This document shows, piece by piece, positions 49,229-60,579 of a stretch of DNA of 64,000 bases (position 1 is the first letter of the stretch; each line of letters starts with the position of its first letter). The position numbers and the translations under genes are program-made. Under the pieces are notes generated by a model. The model ran no database searches. It saw only the letters and a program-made list of their open reading frames with translations, and was not told the DNA's origin. This DNA comes from Chiua virens. Lineage: Eukaryota > Basidiomycota > Agaricomycetes > Boletales > Boletaceae. The DNA lies in the NCBI GenBank assembly GCA_019787685.1, contig JAHNUO010000015.1:983861-1047860 (forward strand), read 5' to 3'.

Positions 49229-50511
49229 ACCTTTGCATTTACGGATCTGTTCCATTGTTTGTCTGTCGCGGCCCCGTGTTTAACGGCGAAATCCAGCCGT
49301 GCCCTTATGCAGGCGGCATATTTCGCTGCCCACCGTTCAGAAACCTAGCACTCTCCTCTGTTGGCAAGAGATGTACCATGTCAGTGTTCAACCCGTATGA
49401 ATACGAGAGCTCGATGTTTGATGGGGTATGCTACCCCGGCCAATCTTCTCTTTTTCTTCCCGACCCGTTCGCGACCCTGCGGGTGTTTGGCACCATCAAT
49501 GCATTCTGTCCCATCCCGTAATTCAATGCACCTGTCACGGTTGTTGAACCCCACTAGAAGCAAATAAAAAACGCACACTCGCATGGCTTCTTAGAGTCGC
49601 TTCTTGATAACCGATACGACTAAATTCTAAAGTTAATGTTAACGGGCTTGTTCATTGTTGCCTCGGATGTTTTAGCGGCCACTGGGTGAGCCAACTCCTA
49701 TGTAAGTCCGCTGCATGCATCAGCGGTATCGTTATCGCTGACAGACAGAGATAACATGCATGAGTGCACGACATGACCAGATCAACGTACATGTGAAGTG
49801 CCGCTCACTGCGCCGCGGCACAACACCACAGGCACCGCACTCAGTCTCGCCGATCTCGCCGGTATCTAGAGTTGCTAGCTCAATCTCAACTGTCAAAGTG
49901 CATGACACCCGCATATCAATATGTTGCCAGTCTAACACCTGTCACATCCCTGATAACCTTCCTGTGTGTATTTCAGTTCCTGTGGAAATGAACCGCCGCC
50001 CATGTTCGCCCAGTGGGATGTCATTTGCTTCGACACCTCGGTTCTTCGGTTCTATGCCATGCTGTTCGCAGGATGGCACGAGTTGACTGCGGCAGGCACG
50101 TTGCAGGTTACCAGCGTTACCTTATCTTCTCCGCCAAACATACCAACATTCTGGACCATGCAAAGTGACACTGTCGCCATGAGTCAACATCATCTCAGTA
50201 CCCGAGTCATGTCCATTAACCATTCCATTCAGTGAACACAGGGGCTGAGATGTTGGTAGTCATTGAATAGAGCGACTTAAAGTCGTCATGACATGTCGTC
50301 GTATTAAGCGTAAAACTATTGTTCCGGGGGGTATCACGTATCGTACACGACGTCGGACACACAGAATATGAATGGGAGCAAATGACAGATGAGTTGTAGG
50401 AGACGCCAACGCCATCGGGCGTTGGATGAATTTCAAACGGTGCAAAGCGTGACTCGTGGATGGACGCAGTCGTCGCGCGGGTGTTTCTCGACCATGCTGT
50501 GGGCACCACGA
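49229..50511. other. Intergenic, no gene supported
   Basis: About 1.3 kb. A plus-strand frame at 49255-49521 and others of under 110 codons show no motif or splice context. Nothing else seen. Confidence 0.4.
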
Positions 50512-52144
50512 TCACAATCCGAGGCCACCCGTTCCGATCGCACCAACACCGCGTAGCACGTCCGTGATGATATGCCGTCGACCCAAAATAGAGGTCGAGT
50601 GTTTCATATTCGAACTAGTGGAAAGCGCATGCGACGTCGGCGGTGAGAACGGCTGTGCAGAGATGCCATCCATCGACAGCCCACGCCTGGAACGCCACGA
50701 GAAGCGCGTACTTGGAGGCGCGGAAGGCGAACGGTGGAGATTGTTGGACGGGGCAGACGATGCCATCGATTTGGGTGCCGGCGCCATTACGGGAATGGGT
50801 ACAGGCAGGGTCTTGGGACACTGGGGCAACTCGGGTGGAACTCTTCCCGCGGTACAAGGCAACATGTCCATGGAAGCGGGTGGGATGGGCGATATATCAG
50901 GCGAAGGGGGCCGAGAACGACGGGAGATGGAGGGGAGTGTGGATAAGAGATCGGGTGATGGCGCTCGGGTAAAATCTTCGATCAGCCTGAGGAGCTCAAT
51001 CGTCGACCCGGGTAGTTGGGGCAAACTAAGAGACGACGAGGAGAAGGAATACGGCGAAGAGAAGGAACATGGTGGCGGCGAAAATGAACACGGTGGCGGA
51101 GTGAGACACTGTTGCTTGCCCGAGCGCTGTGTAACATTGTCACCTGAGTAACCTGTAGGCGAGGGACAGGTCACGAAACTATCATTACTTTGTGTCATTG
51201 ATGAGGACGATCCGGCAAGACTCGGCGCTGGCGACACCGACGGGGTTCGTTTTGGAGATGGGAGAGGAAACAGTTCATTCTCGTCTTCATCTTCGCTATC
51301 TTCCTCTTCTGGTATGCGAGGTGTAGTGGGTGTGATACAAGAGGGTGAATGTGCGGCAGCCATAGATGGATCGGATCGGACCATGTCTATCAACGCTCCT
51401 ACGTCGCTCGATCGCCGACGCTTGTCTATCTCATCCACGCTGATTGAGACTCCAAGAGCGCCATAGGAGGCTGAAGCGGCACTTCCCGCAACGGTAAGAG
51501 TGCGAGGGCTGTCGCTCGCACTCTGACTTCGGCGCCTCGAGGCACCACGCGAAAAACGTTCCTGCCATGCGTCGCCGTCGACGAACGCGGCCTCGGTAAC
51601 GGAATAACATGCTGCACAACAGGGACGCAGAGGAACGGTGACGATGTCTGGATGGATCGGAGATGTAAGTTTTTTTTGTGCGCTACGAGGATGTCGAGTG
51701 AGGGTAGAGGAATGAGGATAAGAGGTGTCTGGAAGATGAGGACGATGTACGAGACAAGGCGGGAGAGGCGCGCAGTCAACGGTGCGTGTCGGCGAACGAG
51801 GTTCGAGTGAAAGTCTGCAGCAATGTTGGACCAGAAGCGATGTTTACAAGTGAAAAGACGCACGTTGGTAAGGGAACCCGTAAGACGAGGTGTGACTGGT
51901 TCTCTTCTCCAGAAATGTCTGTTGCTATTAATGGTGAAGTTGCAGGAGCAGAAGGACTGGTTGATGGCCGTCTCTTCCACAACGGGAGCGCATACGATTT
52001 TGTTACGACTCTTGGCCGCCGAGGACGGGATGGAGAGTCTGGGATGATAACACATTGAGTCTCGAATCGCACGGTACTGCCATGCTCATCGATGGGTTCG
52101 ATAGAAGGCATAGATGAGCTGGCCGGTGTTTCTTCAGTCGACAT
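50512..52144 (-). CDS. Ser/Pro-rich hypothetical protein with Cys cluster
   Basis: Start MSTEETPASSSMPSIEPIDE at 52144. The first exon has SYALPLWKRRPSTSPS. After an intron of about 110-200 nt, the second part reads HPDIVTVPLRPCCAACYSVT with a CC..C cluster and DGDAWQERFSRGAS, and continues in frame into DEIDKRRRSSDVGALIDMVR. An acidic stretch (EEEDSEDEDENE) and a long Ser/Pro-rich disordered region with STIELLRLIEDFTRAPSPD follow, and the frame ends GAIGTGGLGL at 50512. About 450 residues. No named domain recognised. The pattern is typical of a regulatory, phosphorylated fungal protein. Exact first splice not fixed. Confidence 0.6.
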
Positions 52145-55013
52145 CAATGTTGTGGAGGAAAACGTGACAGTGGCGCAGTGAGAAAGAACGCTCCCCCGTA
52201 GTTCGGACCTGAAGCCAAACTGTATGTCATACGACCCAAGCCGCGAAGACACTTACCACATTCATCAAACCTTTATTGGTCACATTTGGACGTGCCTAGC
52301 GCATAATGACCTGAAACTCTCAATTGCACCTACAGGCGAGCCCTTCAAGACACCCCTCTCACCCCTGTTGTCCTTCCTTGCGAAGAACGCCAACGAGTTC
52401 TGCCACTTTTTTTCAATGTTCTCTTCCATTCTCGGATGCGGGGGAGCCGAGTATCATAATATTGTGGCAGTGCCACGACCTTGTTAGTTCCGAGGAGCGC
52501 CGCAATCTCGCCGCATTGACCTTTCCAAGTTACCCCAAATGATCGTGTTCATCAATGTCTGGATTTTGCCACTGATTACGGTCACTGCGAGCGAAGTTAT
52601 ACGTCAATACACGTGTCAATACCTCCTTTGCAAAGAAGCGGAATCCAAATTCCTATAGTTACGACTTACAGCATCATTGAAGCGTTGAGGCGCAGCGCCA
52701 GGCGAAGTAACACGATCTTTCACCGAAATTCTGGCATGTCTCCGTCATGTTGTCGAACTTCAAGCAGCGTCCTGGCGCAGCAGTCATAAAGTCCCACCAC
52801 GTCGTGTTTACTGCCACTCACCTTCTGGCAAGACTACTCATCGGAACAGCCGCCAGGTCAGCGTGTTACGTTTTGTTCTTCACAATCGTACAACTTGCCG
52901 CAGGTAAAACCATTTGAATCCGAAGTACCAAGGTAGGGATCACCCTTACCCTTGGCCGAGCCAAAACAGTTCTCATACCACGTATTAACACCGCCGGATG
53001 CCAGTGCTGCGCTAATTAATCGTCGCTTCGTCACAAATCCTGTGAAGCTACGACGGTGTCCCATCTCCGCTCTTCCTACACCAGCGTGTACGTTTGTTCC
53101 CGAGTGGCTTGCGGTGCAGCCTAACATACACGAATCGTGACCGCTTGATAGACTCCGCGAACAGGTCAACTATCCGACAGCTTTGATGGTGGCATGTAGC
53201 CGAGGACGAGGACGAGGTGCATCGAAGCGTCGTTTTTGTCTAAATGAAATGATGAATGACGTTGGCGCGGGTTTAGATACATATAATGCAACACAGCGGG
53301 GGGTTTCGTCCGATCGTCTTGATCGCACCGGTAGCTTTGCGTGAGATATTTTGAAAGGCTCCATTGTGATTGGTTTCTTATGAGTCGTCGATTTCCACGT
53401 TTTACAGTGTCCTTGGTTAGATTGTACGTCAACCAACCTGTCTCTGAGGATATTTTAGGATCCTGTGAAATCTCGGTCCGGGCTGCTCCCACATCGTACG
53501 GACCAACCAATCTCATCCCAACCAAAACAGGATCTCATCTGTTGTCTCTTATGCCATTGGCAAGTATTGATTATCAGACACTCACGATGATCATCAATGA
53601 AACCCACCGACCGATCAAGCCACCGATACAGATTTCCACCCCTCTCGAATACCCATCTCAGTGCTAGAACAAAATCCCGGCTTCCAGTAAAGGCCACGAC
53701 TTCTTCAATGAATGATTTCTGGTCCAAGATCCCGGTTATGGGAATGGCGCTCCCAAGGCAACCACCCGACATCGAAAATAATGCGGAAGTTCGACTCCCA
53801 AGCCTACTAGGCGGTACCGCTCAGCAGAAGCCCAGGCTGAAATTTTATTCCTTCTGGTCTGAGGCGTCCGAACCAGGATGCGTTTTGATTGTAGTGGCGG
53901 AGTATTACATAATGCATCGTGCATGCAAATATTTGGCTGGAGGCCTGATCGGGCTTGCTTCACCTCTGTGTCTGCAGTGAGGGGGGGTTGTCGTTCCCAT
54001 AAGATGCTCGTGTGACGACATTGAACACCCCTTAAACTTTCATGCTCAGTGTCATGTAGACACTCGGACAGTGGCGCTGCCAGAGCCGCGCCATCACAGC
54101 AAGACCCATGTTTTCTCTGATTTACATATCCTCAATCCTCCAATCGGAGCCAAAGCAATGTTATATCGTTCTCGCAAGTATCTCGGCGAAGCTTGTGAAC
54201 ATGACCCGCGTTCGAAAGATGGGATTTCCCGAACTTTTCTTATCCCGAGAACTTTGGGATCCGTGGCGGATCAATCAGTTTTTCGTGGGTTAACTTCTTT
54301 TTGCTGTATCCGGATGCATGGTTTGGTACCCTGATCCAACCTGGCATGGTGTTCTGCCGTGACCTAGTACGCAATCTGTGACAAACCTGTGATCATTGCC
54401 ATCCAGCCAGTGATATGAATCATGATTATGATGGTCATCACAGCTTGGTGGATGCGAGCCCACCACGCCATTAACAACGTGGGCGGCATAGGGTTCTTTG
54501 GACACCGTGATGTCCAGAGCGCCATAGTACGGCGGTCGCCTTGAGCTTGTATGGCAGCACGCGGTTGGTTCTACAATTATATTTGATACCACGTGTTGCA
54601 ATGGACAATTCTCAACAGCGAGCAAGTAGGTCGATGTGGTCCATGCCAGTGCCCGTGGGTTCGGAAGCATCGTATACACGTGCTCACATGACTTCGTCCA
54701 TGATAAGGTGTCCGACTCCGCGAGATAAGAATGTCGCCGATCATTGGGTGAGTGCATCGGCGACATTTGTCTCCCAACAAACATCGCCTTTCTCAGCAAA
54801 CCAATCTTGGCTAGACCCAGGAGTGAGCTTATCGGGCGCCCACCGTACGGCTCGTCCGTAGCTCCCTTTGGGCAAAAACCCTAACTTCATATTCAGACGA
54901 AATTGGATGCCTCCCACCTTTAGCCCATATATGTTTGGCCCCCAGGTAATCTCCTGAGGCGAAATCATCCCCACACCATCGATAATTCGTAACCCCATAC
55001 TACCTAGCCCCAC
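52145..55013. other. Gene-poor gap
   Basis: About 2.9 kb with only short open frames. None shows a family motif, long-range frame continuity or intron signals I can trust. A Cys-containing minus-strand frame at 52858-53169 (ending near LYDCEEQNVTR) was considered and left out. Confidence 0.45.
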
Positions 55014-56192
55014 ATGATTCAGACGGAGGCGCTCCAAGTGCACTTCAATGTCTCTCGGGCCCGGAACTCATTTGTAAGTTCGACGGCGGTGGTCGTTCTT
55101 CTTGTTTCTTCTTCTTTTCGCACCATTGATCGTACCTTCCCAGGTCGCAACCGGGCGAGGGGGCTCAGGCAACCTTCGACGCCCATCGTTGGCACCCATT
55201 TCCACAGATGGTAAGTACTCGTCGGACTTACGTGTCCCTTCGCCTAACGAACGCCCAGATACGCCCACCAGCGACAGGACACGTCCAGGATCTGAGTTCC
55301 GGCCCACGAGTCCGCCGGCGGAAGTTCCACCTGAACGTCAGAGTCCATCCGAGAAAAAACGAGGATTCACGTCGAGCGGGAGAGGCGGGTCTGGAAACAT
55401 CCAACCGTCGACGTCTGATCTGGAGGCTCACCCATTGACGGCTTCCATCCTCAGTCGACACAGCGCCGTGCAGGCGGAGTACGAACAACGGATAAGAAAA
55501 GCACACGCTGAATCACATATGGTTGTGAGTCACCAACCCAATTTAACCAGCTTCGTCCATATTTGATACTGTTATATGCAGCGCTCGTCAGGTCGGGGTG
55601 GATCTGGTAATATATCAGATCTGCGACGACGAAGTCGTTCACACGAACCTAGGTTTACTGCCAAACGGAAATTCTTTACAGTAAAGGGTCGGGAGAGGGG
55701 TAACACGGATGGCGCCGCGCAACATGGACGGGATCGTAACACGAATAGAAGGTGGCTGGATTCTCCACATGTTTGGTGCCAGGTCTAATACTGATATACG
55801 GTCGCAGAATGAGCCTTGCCACATGCTCCTCGCAGAGCTCTGGCGTTTTCGAAGCCAGACACAGTGGAGACTCTGTTAGAGGGAGCCATGATTACAGCAG
55901 CGCGATGACGTCAAGCGATCACGCTATTCATCGATCCAGAACGAAAAAAAACTTGTTGGCGCGGCGGGGTAGACTACCACCACCACCTCGGCCACCACCT
56001 TCTCCCATGCTACCACTTGGGCCGCCAATCCCGCGACCGTTTAAATCACCGCCAACCATCGTACCAATGTATCCTCAAGGCTGCCACCCTGGTAGTCCTG
56101 GCTCGGGCTCGGGCACATATTCAACCATGTCGGAGTCGGCGATCTTGGAGGACATTGAAGAGTATCTTTCTTTCTTGGACTTGGATTTATGA
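55014..56192 (+). CDS. GRGGSGN-repeat protein (DUF3602-like)
   Basis: Function unknown. Exon 1 (55014-55073) codes MIQTEALQVHFNVSRARNSF. After a 70-nt intron the frame resumes VATGRGGSGNLRRPSLAP at 55144. GRGGSGN recurs at FTSSGRGGSGNIQPS and RSSGRGGSGNISDLRRRS, the hallmark of the fungal DUF3602 family. A charged helix (HSAVQAEYEQRIRKAHAES) is followed by an intron of about 57 nt at 55523-55579. The last exon (from about 55800) is Pro-rich (LPPPPRPPPSPMLPLGPP) and ends SAILEDIEEYLSFLDLDL at 56192. The splice joining the 55740 region to the last exon is not fixed. Low-complexity sequence limits certainty about full length. Confidence 0.7.
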
Positions 56193-56577
56193 CTATTCTA
56201 CTAGTAGGAACAATATTGTTCATGTTATCATTTGTCACGAGTGGAATAACTTTTACCTGAGACTCCATGTAGATGCAATATGTAGTATGTACTGACTGTA
56301 GCAACCGAAACCTGGACTTGAATCATTGGGGGACCTCACACTGTCCACTGCGCGGGGCTTTGATCGGAAGTAATGGGTTTCGGATCCTTGATAGCCAACA
56401 CCTGAAGGGATGGTGTCAGGTTGTTGGCGAAAGTGTCAAGCGTGCCATCACAAAAAGTGCAGAACTCAGACTTTGCGTGACATGCGTGACACCTGATGTT
56501 CGCACGTGACAGAGAACCCTTGCCTCGCGACATATCTCTCCAGTGGTATCTCGAAATGACTCCATGCTCTGTCGTCC
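56193..56577. other. Intergenic, no gene seen
   Basis: Short AT-rich spacer. No feature recognised. Confidence 0.35.
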
Positions 56578-56811
56578 CGATGCCAAATCGACGTATAGTG
56601 TATCGTACAGAAAATTTGAAGACATTGAAAGACAGTTCAAGACGACACCAATGGCCATTCTAGGCCACCAAAATGATCGCTTCCCGGATAATTTCTTGGG
56701 TCATGGCATGCATCTCCTCCGGTACGCCGAGACAATTCCTATTCTGTCGTTCCGATACCAAAGTGATGTATAGTGTATCGTACAGATAGTTTGAAGACAG
56801 TGGAAGACATG
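56578..56811. repeat. Pair of ~60-bp direct repeats, 174 bp apart
   Basis: Positions 56578-56636 and 56752-56811 share GTATAGTGTATCGTACAGA, TTTGAAGACA and GAAGACA/GAAAGACA in the same order, about 80% identical. Both are preceded by TCTGTCGTxCCGATxCCAAA. They lie just past the 3' end of a decayed transposase, so they may be element-end sequence. Confidence 0.7.
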
Positions 56812-56844
56812 ACCGTATCCAACCATTATGCACCCAAACAATCG

Positions 56845-57810
56845 CTAGAGCGCACCATATCCCTCCCGAGCCCAGACATCTTCGTCGAGTTCTTCTCCTT
56901 CGTCAGCAACTACAGGATCATCAACAACAACCACAAGTTCTCCCTCGGCTCCATCATCCGACGACTCGTCATCTAAATCCAGTGATCCAACACTCTTATT
57001 TTCGAGGCCTGGGTCCTCTGAAGCATCATTTTTGACTTCGATGTCTGACTCGGATCCATCAGATGTCTCGTCGATAGGAATTTTGTTGCCTCCTTGCTGT
57101 AAAATATAATCTCATTCGCGCATTGCCTGGTGCCCGATACCGCCACCTCGGAAACGCATGAACATATGCCTGTCGACAAAGCTTCAAGTGCACGAGTACC
57201 AGAAACCTGTTAGCCACAATTGCGACATAGACTCGGAATGAGTGATAAAGACACGGATTGACGTAAAAAAGCAATGCTGATAGGATTTTCCATCTATATA
57301 TCTGACTCCCGGCTGGATAAATGATGGTGTATGGAATTCGTCTGTCACTCCAGAGGCAAAAGTGGGTATCAGGTGAACACCACGGATAACTTGGTCCGGG
57401 TTCACGAAGCCAAATGCCTGTAATGAGTCATCTGTGTCGAAAAATGAAATGCATTGCATGCGTTTCGCATCCCATCCTGCATCATAAATTGAGTCACACT
57501 GAAACCAGTGTATGAACAGAACATCCATTCGTGTTGGTCGTGAGTACTGTGCTTTGGTGTCTTCTCGATGTTTGACCATGACATGGAATATGTATAGCAC
57601 CCGAGCATACCAATACAGATGTGAGTGTTCATCTTCCTTTGATAGCAGCATAATATCGGGTCGAGTTTGAGGATTAATCGTGTATTGTTCTTGTCAGAGG
57701 TCATATGTTGTATGATTGACTTGCAGTAATTTGTGCTTGAATATCTTGTTATCATGGAACAGCACACAACCACGGTCCTCATCTGAGAACTCATACTCAT
57801 CACCATTATA
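56845..57810 (-). pseudogene. Decayed C-terminal part of a Plavaka-like (DDE/CACTA-type) transposase
   Basis: Family blocks read in order but in changing frames: RGCVLFHDNKIFKHKLLQVN with TTYD, TINPQTRPDIMLLSKEDE, LYWYARVLYIFHVMVKHRED, GWDAKRMQCISFFDTDDSL, AFGFVNPDQVIRGVHLIPTF, then MFMRFRGGGIGHQAM followed by a stop, and an acidic tail ending WAREGYGAL at 56845. This arrangement is well known from the zinc-finger/DDE transposons abundant in agaricomycetes. Frameshifts and stops separate the blocks and the catalytic N-terminal part is absent, so it is a dead remnant. Confidence 0.82.
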
Positions 57811-58033
57811 CTCCAGACTTCGGAGTTGAAACAACCTAGAACAACCTAGACTGTTAAAGTTGTAGTGGTGTAGTGAAGAGGGGGTTCAGTCCAGTGAAGA
57901 GGCGAAAACTCCAAGAGAACTTTGTTAGAGCTCTCTGGCTGAAATTCATGGGGTTTATATACTACGTAGATAAGGATACTGTATCTTATTGGATGATAAG
58001 GTATGAATGCATATAAGTCATAGATACAGTGAG

Positions 58034-58240
58034 CAACAAAACTGTTGCAATGTCTGAATGCAATACAGTGCATGAAGCACACTGCAAACACAAGAAAGAA
58101 TCTGACCATGTTATGGTGAAATAAAATGTAGTGTATACTCCTGGCTATAACATGTCTCCCTAGGTCATGTGATTTGGATCAGTGGCTGTGGAGATAATTC
58201 CATTTTAAACCACTCTTGTCATTGCAACAGTTTTGTTGCT
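58034..58240. repeat. 21-bp inverted repeat, mariner-TIR-like
   Basis: AGCAACAAAACTGTTGCAAT (58034) has a perfect reverse complement ending at 58240. The left copy is preceded by TACAGTG, i.e. TA plus CAGTG, as at Tc1/mariner ends. The right copy lacks that extension. It is either a short MITE or part of the Tc1-like remnant at 58590. Confidence 0.65.
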
Positions 58241-58589
58241 AATCTACTAGTGTATAGAAGTCATATGTTACAATAAGATATTATGCCAGCAATGGGTCAT
58301 ATGATGCATAAACAGTTCAATATGATGTAAACACAGCCAAACATCATCACCTTTACCACATTTTTCATTATGAAATCCCTTTTCATTGATCAAACCAACC
58401 AGATCATTGCTTTCTTGAAATTGGGTCAATCAACCTGCCAGAGTTTTTTTTCACTGGCTTAAATCACTCTACCATGAGTCATATTCATATAGAACACTGT
58501 CACAATCTTTCCAAAGCCTCTGATGGGCATCTATCCATCATTTCTCCTACTAACATGTACTATACTGTATGATTACTTGATACGGAAAG

Positions 58590-58860
58590 GCTGGAAATGC
58601 TGTCCAGGTCATTAAAACTCTTCAATATGTAAAGAACCATCCTATATCCTCTCAAACTGTTTGCTGTCACTTGAAAAAAGCTGGTATGAAAGCTGTGGCA
58701 AATCAAAAACATCCACTTCTCTCCAAGCATTATTTAAAGGGATCTAATCTAATTCAGAGGGGGTTAGACAGAGGTAAGACCTACAAATTCACACCCCAAA
58801 GCCGCAAATCTACCATGTCGTCAAGTGCAGAATATATATTTCCTAGAGTGTAGTCATCCA
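58590..58860 (+). pseudogene. Tc1/mariner transposase fragment (HTH region)
   Basis: Reads GKAGNAVQVIKTLQYVKNHP, then ISSQTVCCHLKKAGMKAVAN and QKHPLLSKHYLKGSNL. This matches the paired-HTH start of mushroom Tc1-like transposases (KAGNAVQ...SQTVRRHLKKAGMKA...PLLSKRH). A stop (TTACTTGATACGG region) interrupts the N-terminal side. The DDE catalytic domain is missing downstream. Confidence 0.8.
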
Positions 58861-59150
58861 AATCACATAGAATTTGCGGATCTTTCATAACATGACATGT
58901 ATAGATGTACACATTCCCGCGTATGGCAGGTTATGAGTGCTCTTTGCTGGTACCCTAGGGTGCATTTAGAACCCCATCCTAGGGTTTAATAGATCCTAGA
59001 ATAGGGTTTGGTAATAAATCTATGTTCTATAAAAGGCCTTGAGTATAGTAAACTGGGTAGTACTCAGACTGTATTGACTCTATCTGTGTATAGTGATGTG
59101 ATTGTAAGTAAGAGTGCTGTGAAGAACAGTAGAAAAACAGTAAACATGAC
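58861..59150. other. AT-rich repeat-flank sequence
   Basis: Holds short local repeats of AACCC(C)ATCCTAGGGTTTAATAG type near 58970-59010. No gene seen. Confidence 0.4.
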
Positions 59151-59960
59151 AATTGCCACAGACATGCAAGCTTACCATCTAGGACAGAGAACAGCACACA
59201 GCTTACATGGCATGTGAGAATTGCTACAGATACCAGCCTGCCGTCCTGGAAGGAGAGCAGCACACATGTCTGCATAGGACATGACATTGATCATGGATAT
59301 GTATCACAAGCTCTCCTTCCTGGAAGAAGAGCAACACACATGTCTACATAGGACATGACATTGATCATGGACATGTACCACAAGCTCTCCTTCCTGGAAG
59401 GAGAGCAGCACACATGTCTGCATAGGACATAACATTGATCACGGACATGTACCACAGGCTCTCCTTCCTGGAAGGAGAGCAGCACACATGTCTACATAGG
59501 ACATGACACTAATCATGGACATGCAGTGCAAGCTCTCCTTCCTGGAAGGAGAGGAGTATACATGTCTGTATAGGACATGATACTAATCATAAACATACAA
59601 TACAAGCTCTCCTTCCTGGAAGGAGAGCAGCACACATGTCTGCATAGGACATGACATTGATCATGGATATGTACCACAAGCTCTCCTTCCTCGAAGGAGA
59701 GCAGCACACATGTCTGCATAGGACATGACAATGATCACAGATATGTAATGTGAGCTCTCCTTCCTGGATGGAGAGCACACATCCGTGGGGATTGTCACGT
59801 GCCATGCTTGATATGTGTGCTGCCCTCCGTCCAGGACGGCGGGCTGGCATGTTCGTGGGGATTGTCACGTACCATGCTTGATGTGCGTGCTGCCCTCCGT
59901 CCAGGACGGCGGGCTGGCATGTCTGTGATGATTGTCACATGCCATGCTTGATATGTGCTG
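59151..59960. repeat. Tandem array: seven units of exactly 74 bp plus diverged ~70-bp units
   Basis: CTCTCCTTCC recurs at 59311, 59385, 59459, 59533, 59607, 59681 and 59755, each 74 bp apart. Most units hold the 21-bp palindrome CTCTCCTTCCTGGAAGGAGAG followed by CAGCACACATGTCTGCATAG and GACATGACA. The array continues to the right in related 70-bp units (CCTCCGTCCAGGACGGCGGG at about 59824 and 59894, preceded by GTGGGGATTGTCACGT), and diverged half-units lie left of 59311. 74 is not a multiple of three, so the array is not a coding repeat. Confidence 0.92.
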
Positions 59961-60579
59961 CTCTCTGTCAAGGGTGTAAGGGAGAATGTGAGTCCAGAAT
60001 GGCCAGAAAGTGACAAGTTGCACAATATATTACTTGAAACAATGTGAAAGATTTGTATTCCATGTACCCATAATAAACAAAATAAATAAGAACACTCGGA
60101 ACATGTACAAGTCCAGTGAGAGAATGATTTGTCTATCATAGAACAGCGACCAGCATGTGATGATTGCACAACATGGGAAGATCCACATGGGAAAGAGACT
60201 GAAAGTTCATCACAAACTTGGTGATATTGTGCGATTAAACCAATAGATAGCTTCTTCGCAGATACCATCATTTGCCACCGAGAGGCATTGAACTGGTTCC
60301 TGGGAAACTAAACTAATGGTATAATCTAACACAGAATACATTACAGTGTTGCCCACATTGATTTGTCAATCACAACATGCTTGGCACCTAATCCATTATT
60401 TCCCGCACAGCCAGGGGGGTCCTGTCTTCCGTCTTCTTCATTCCTCCGTTGGGGGGTTTTTGTTTGTTCATCGTTGTCTTTGTTTGTTTGTGTGTGCTTG
60501 GTCTTGTTTGTTTGTTCTTTGCTTGTCCCTTTTTGTTTCGTGTCAAGCAAGCAGAGAAGGGCAGTCATGGAAATGGTCA
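59961..60579. other. Non-coding spacer between repeat arrays
   Basis: AT-rich, with a T/G-rich stretch (GTTTGTTTG runs, 60460-60530). No gene supported. Confidence 0.4.

Noticed and set aside
49255..49521. 88-codon plus-strand frame after the TRAPP subunit gene
   Set aside because: It follows the TRS33 stop directly and shows no motif; more likely 3' UTR or spacer.
52858..53169. Cys-containing minus-strand frame that could be a small secreted protein
   Set aside because: No signal peptide, and the Cys residues do not form a known pattern; the surrounding region is gene-poor.
59291..59868. Several minus-strand frames with repeated CRHVCCSP-type peptides
   Set aside because: They are translations of the 74-bp satellite; the unit length is not a multiple of three, so the peptide repeats are by chance.
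59151..59960. CRISPR-like array
   Set aside because: The whole 74-bp unit is conserved with no unique spacers, and the DNA is fungal; it is a satellite.
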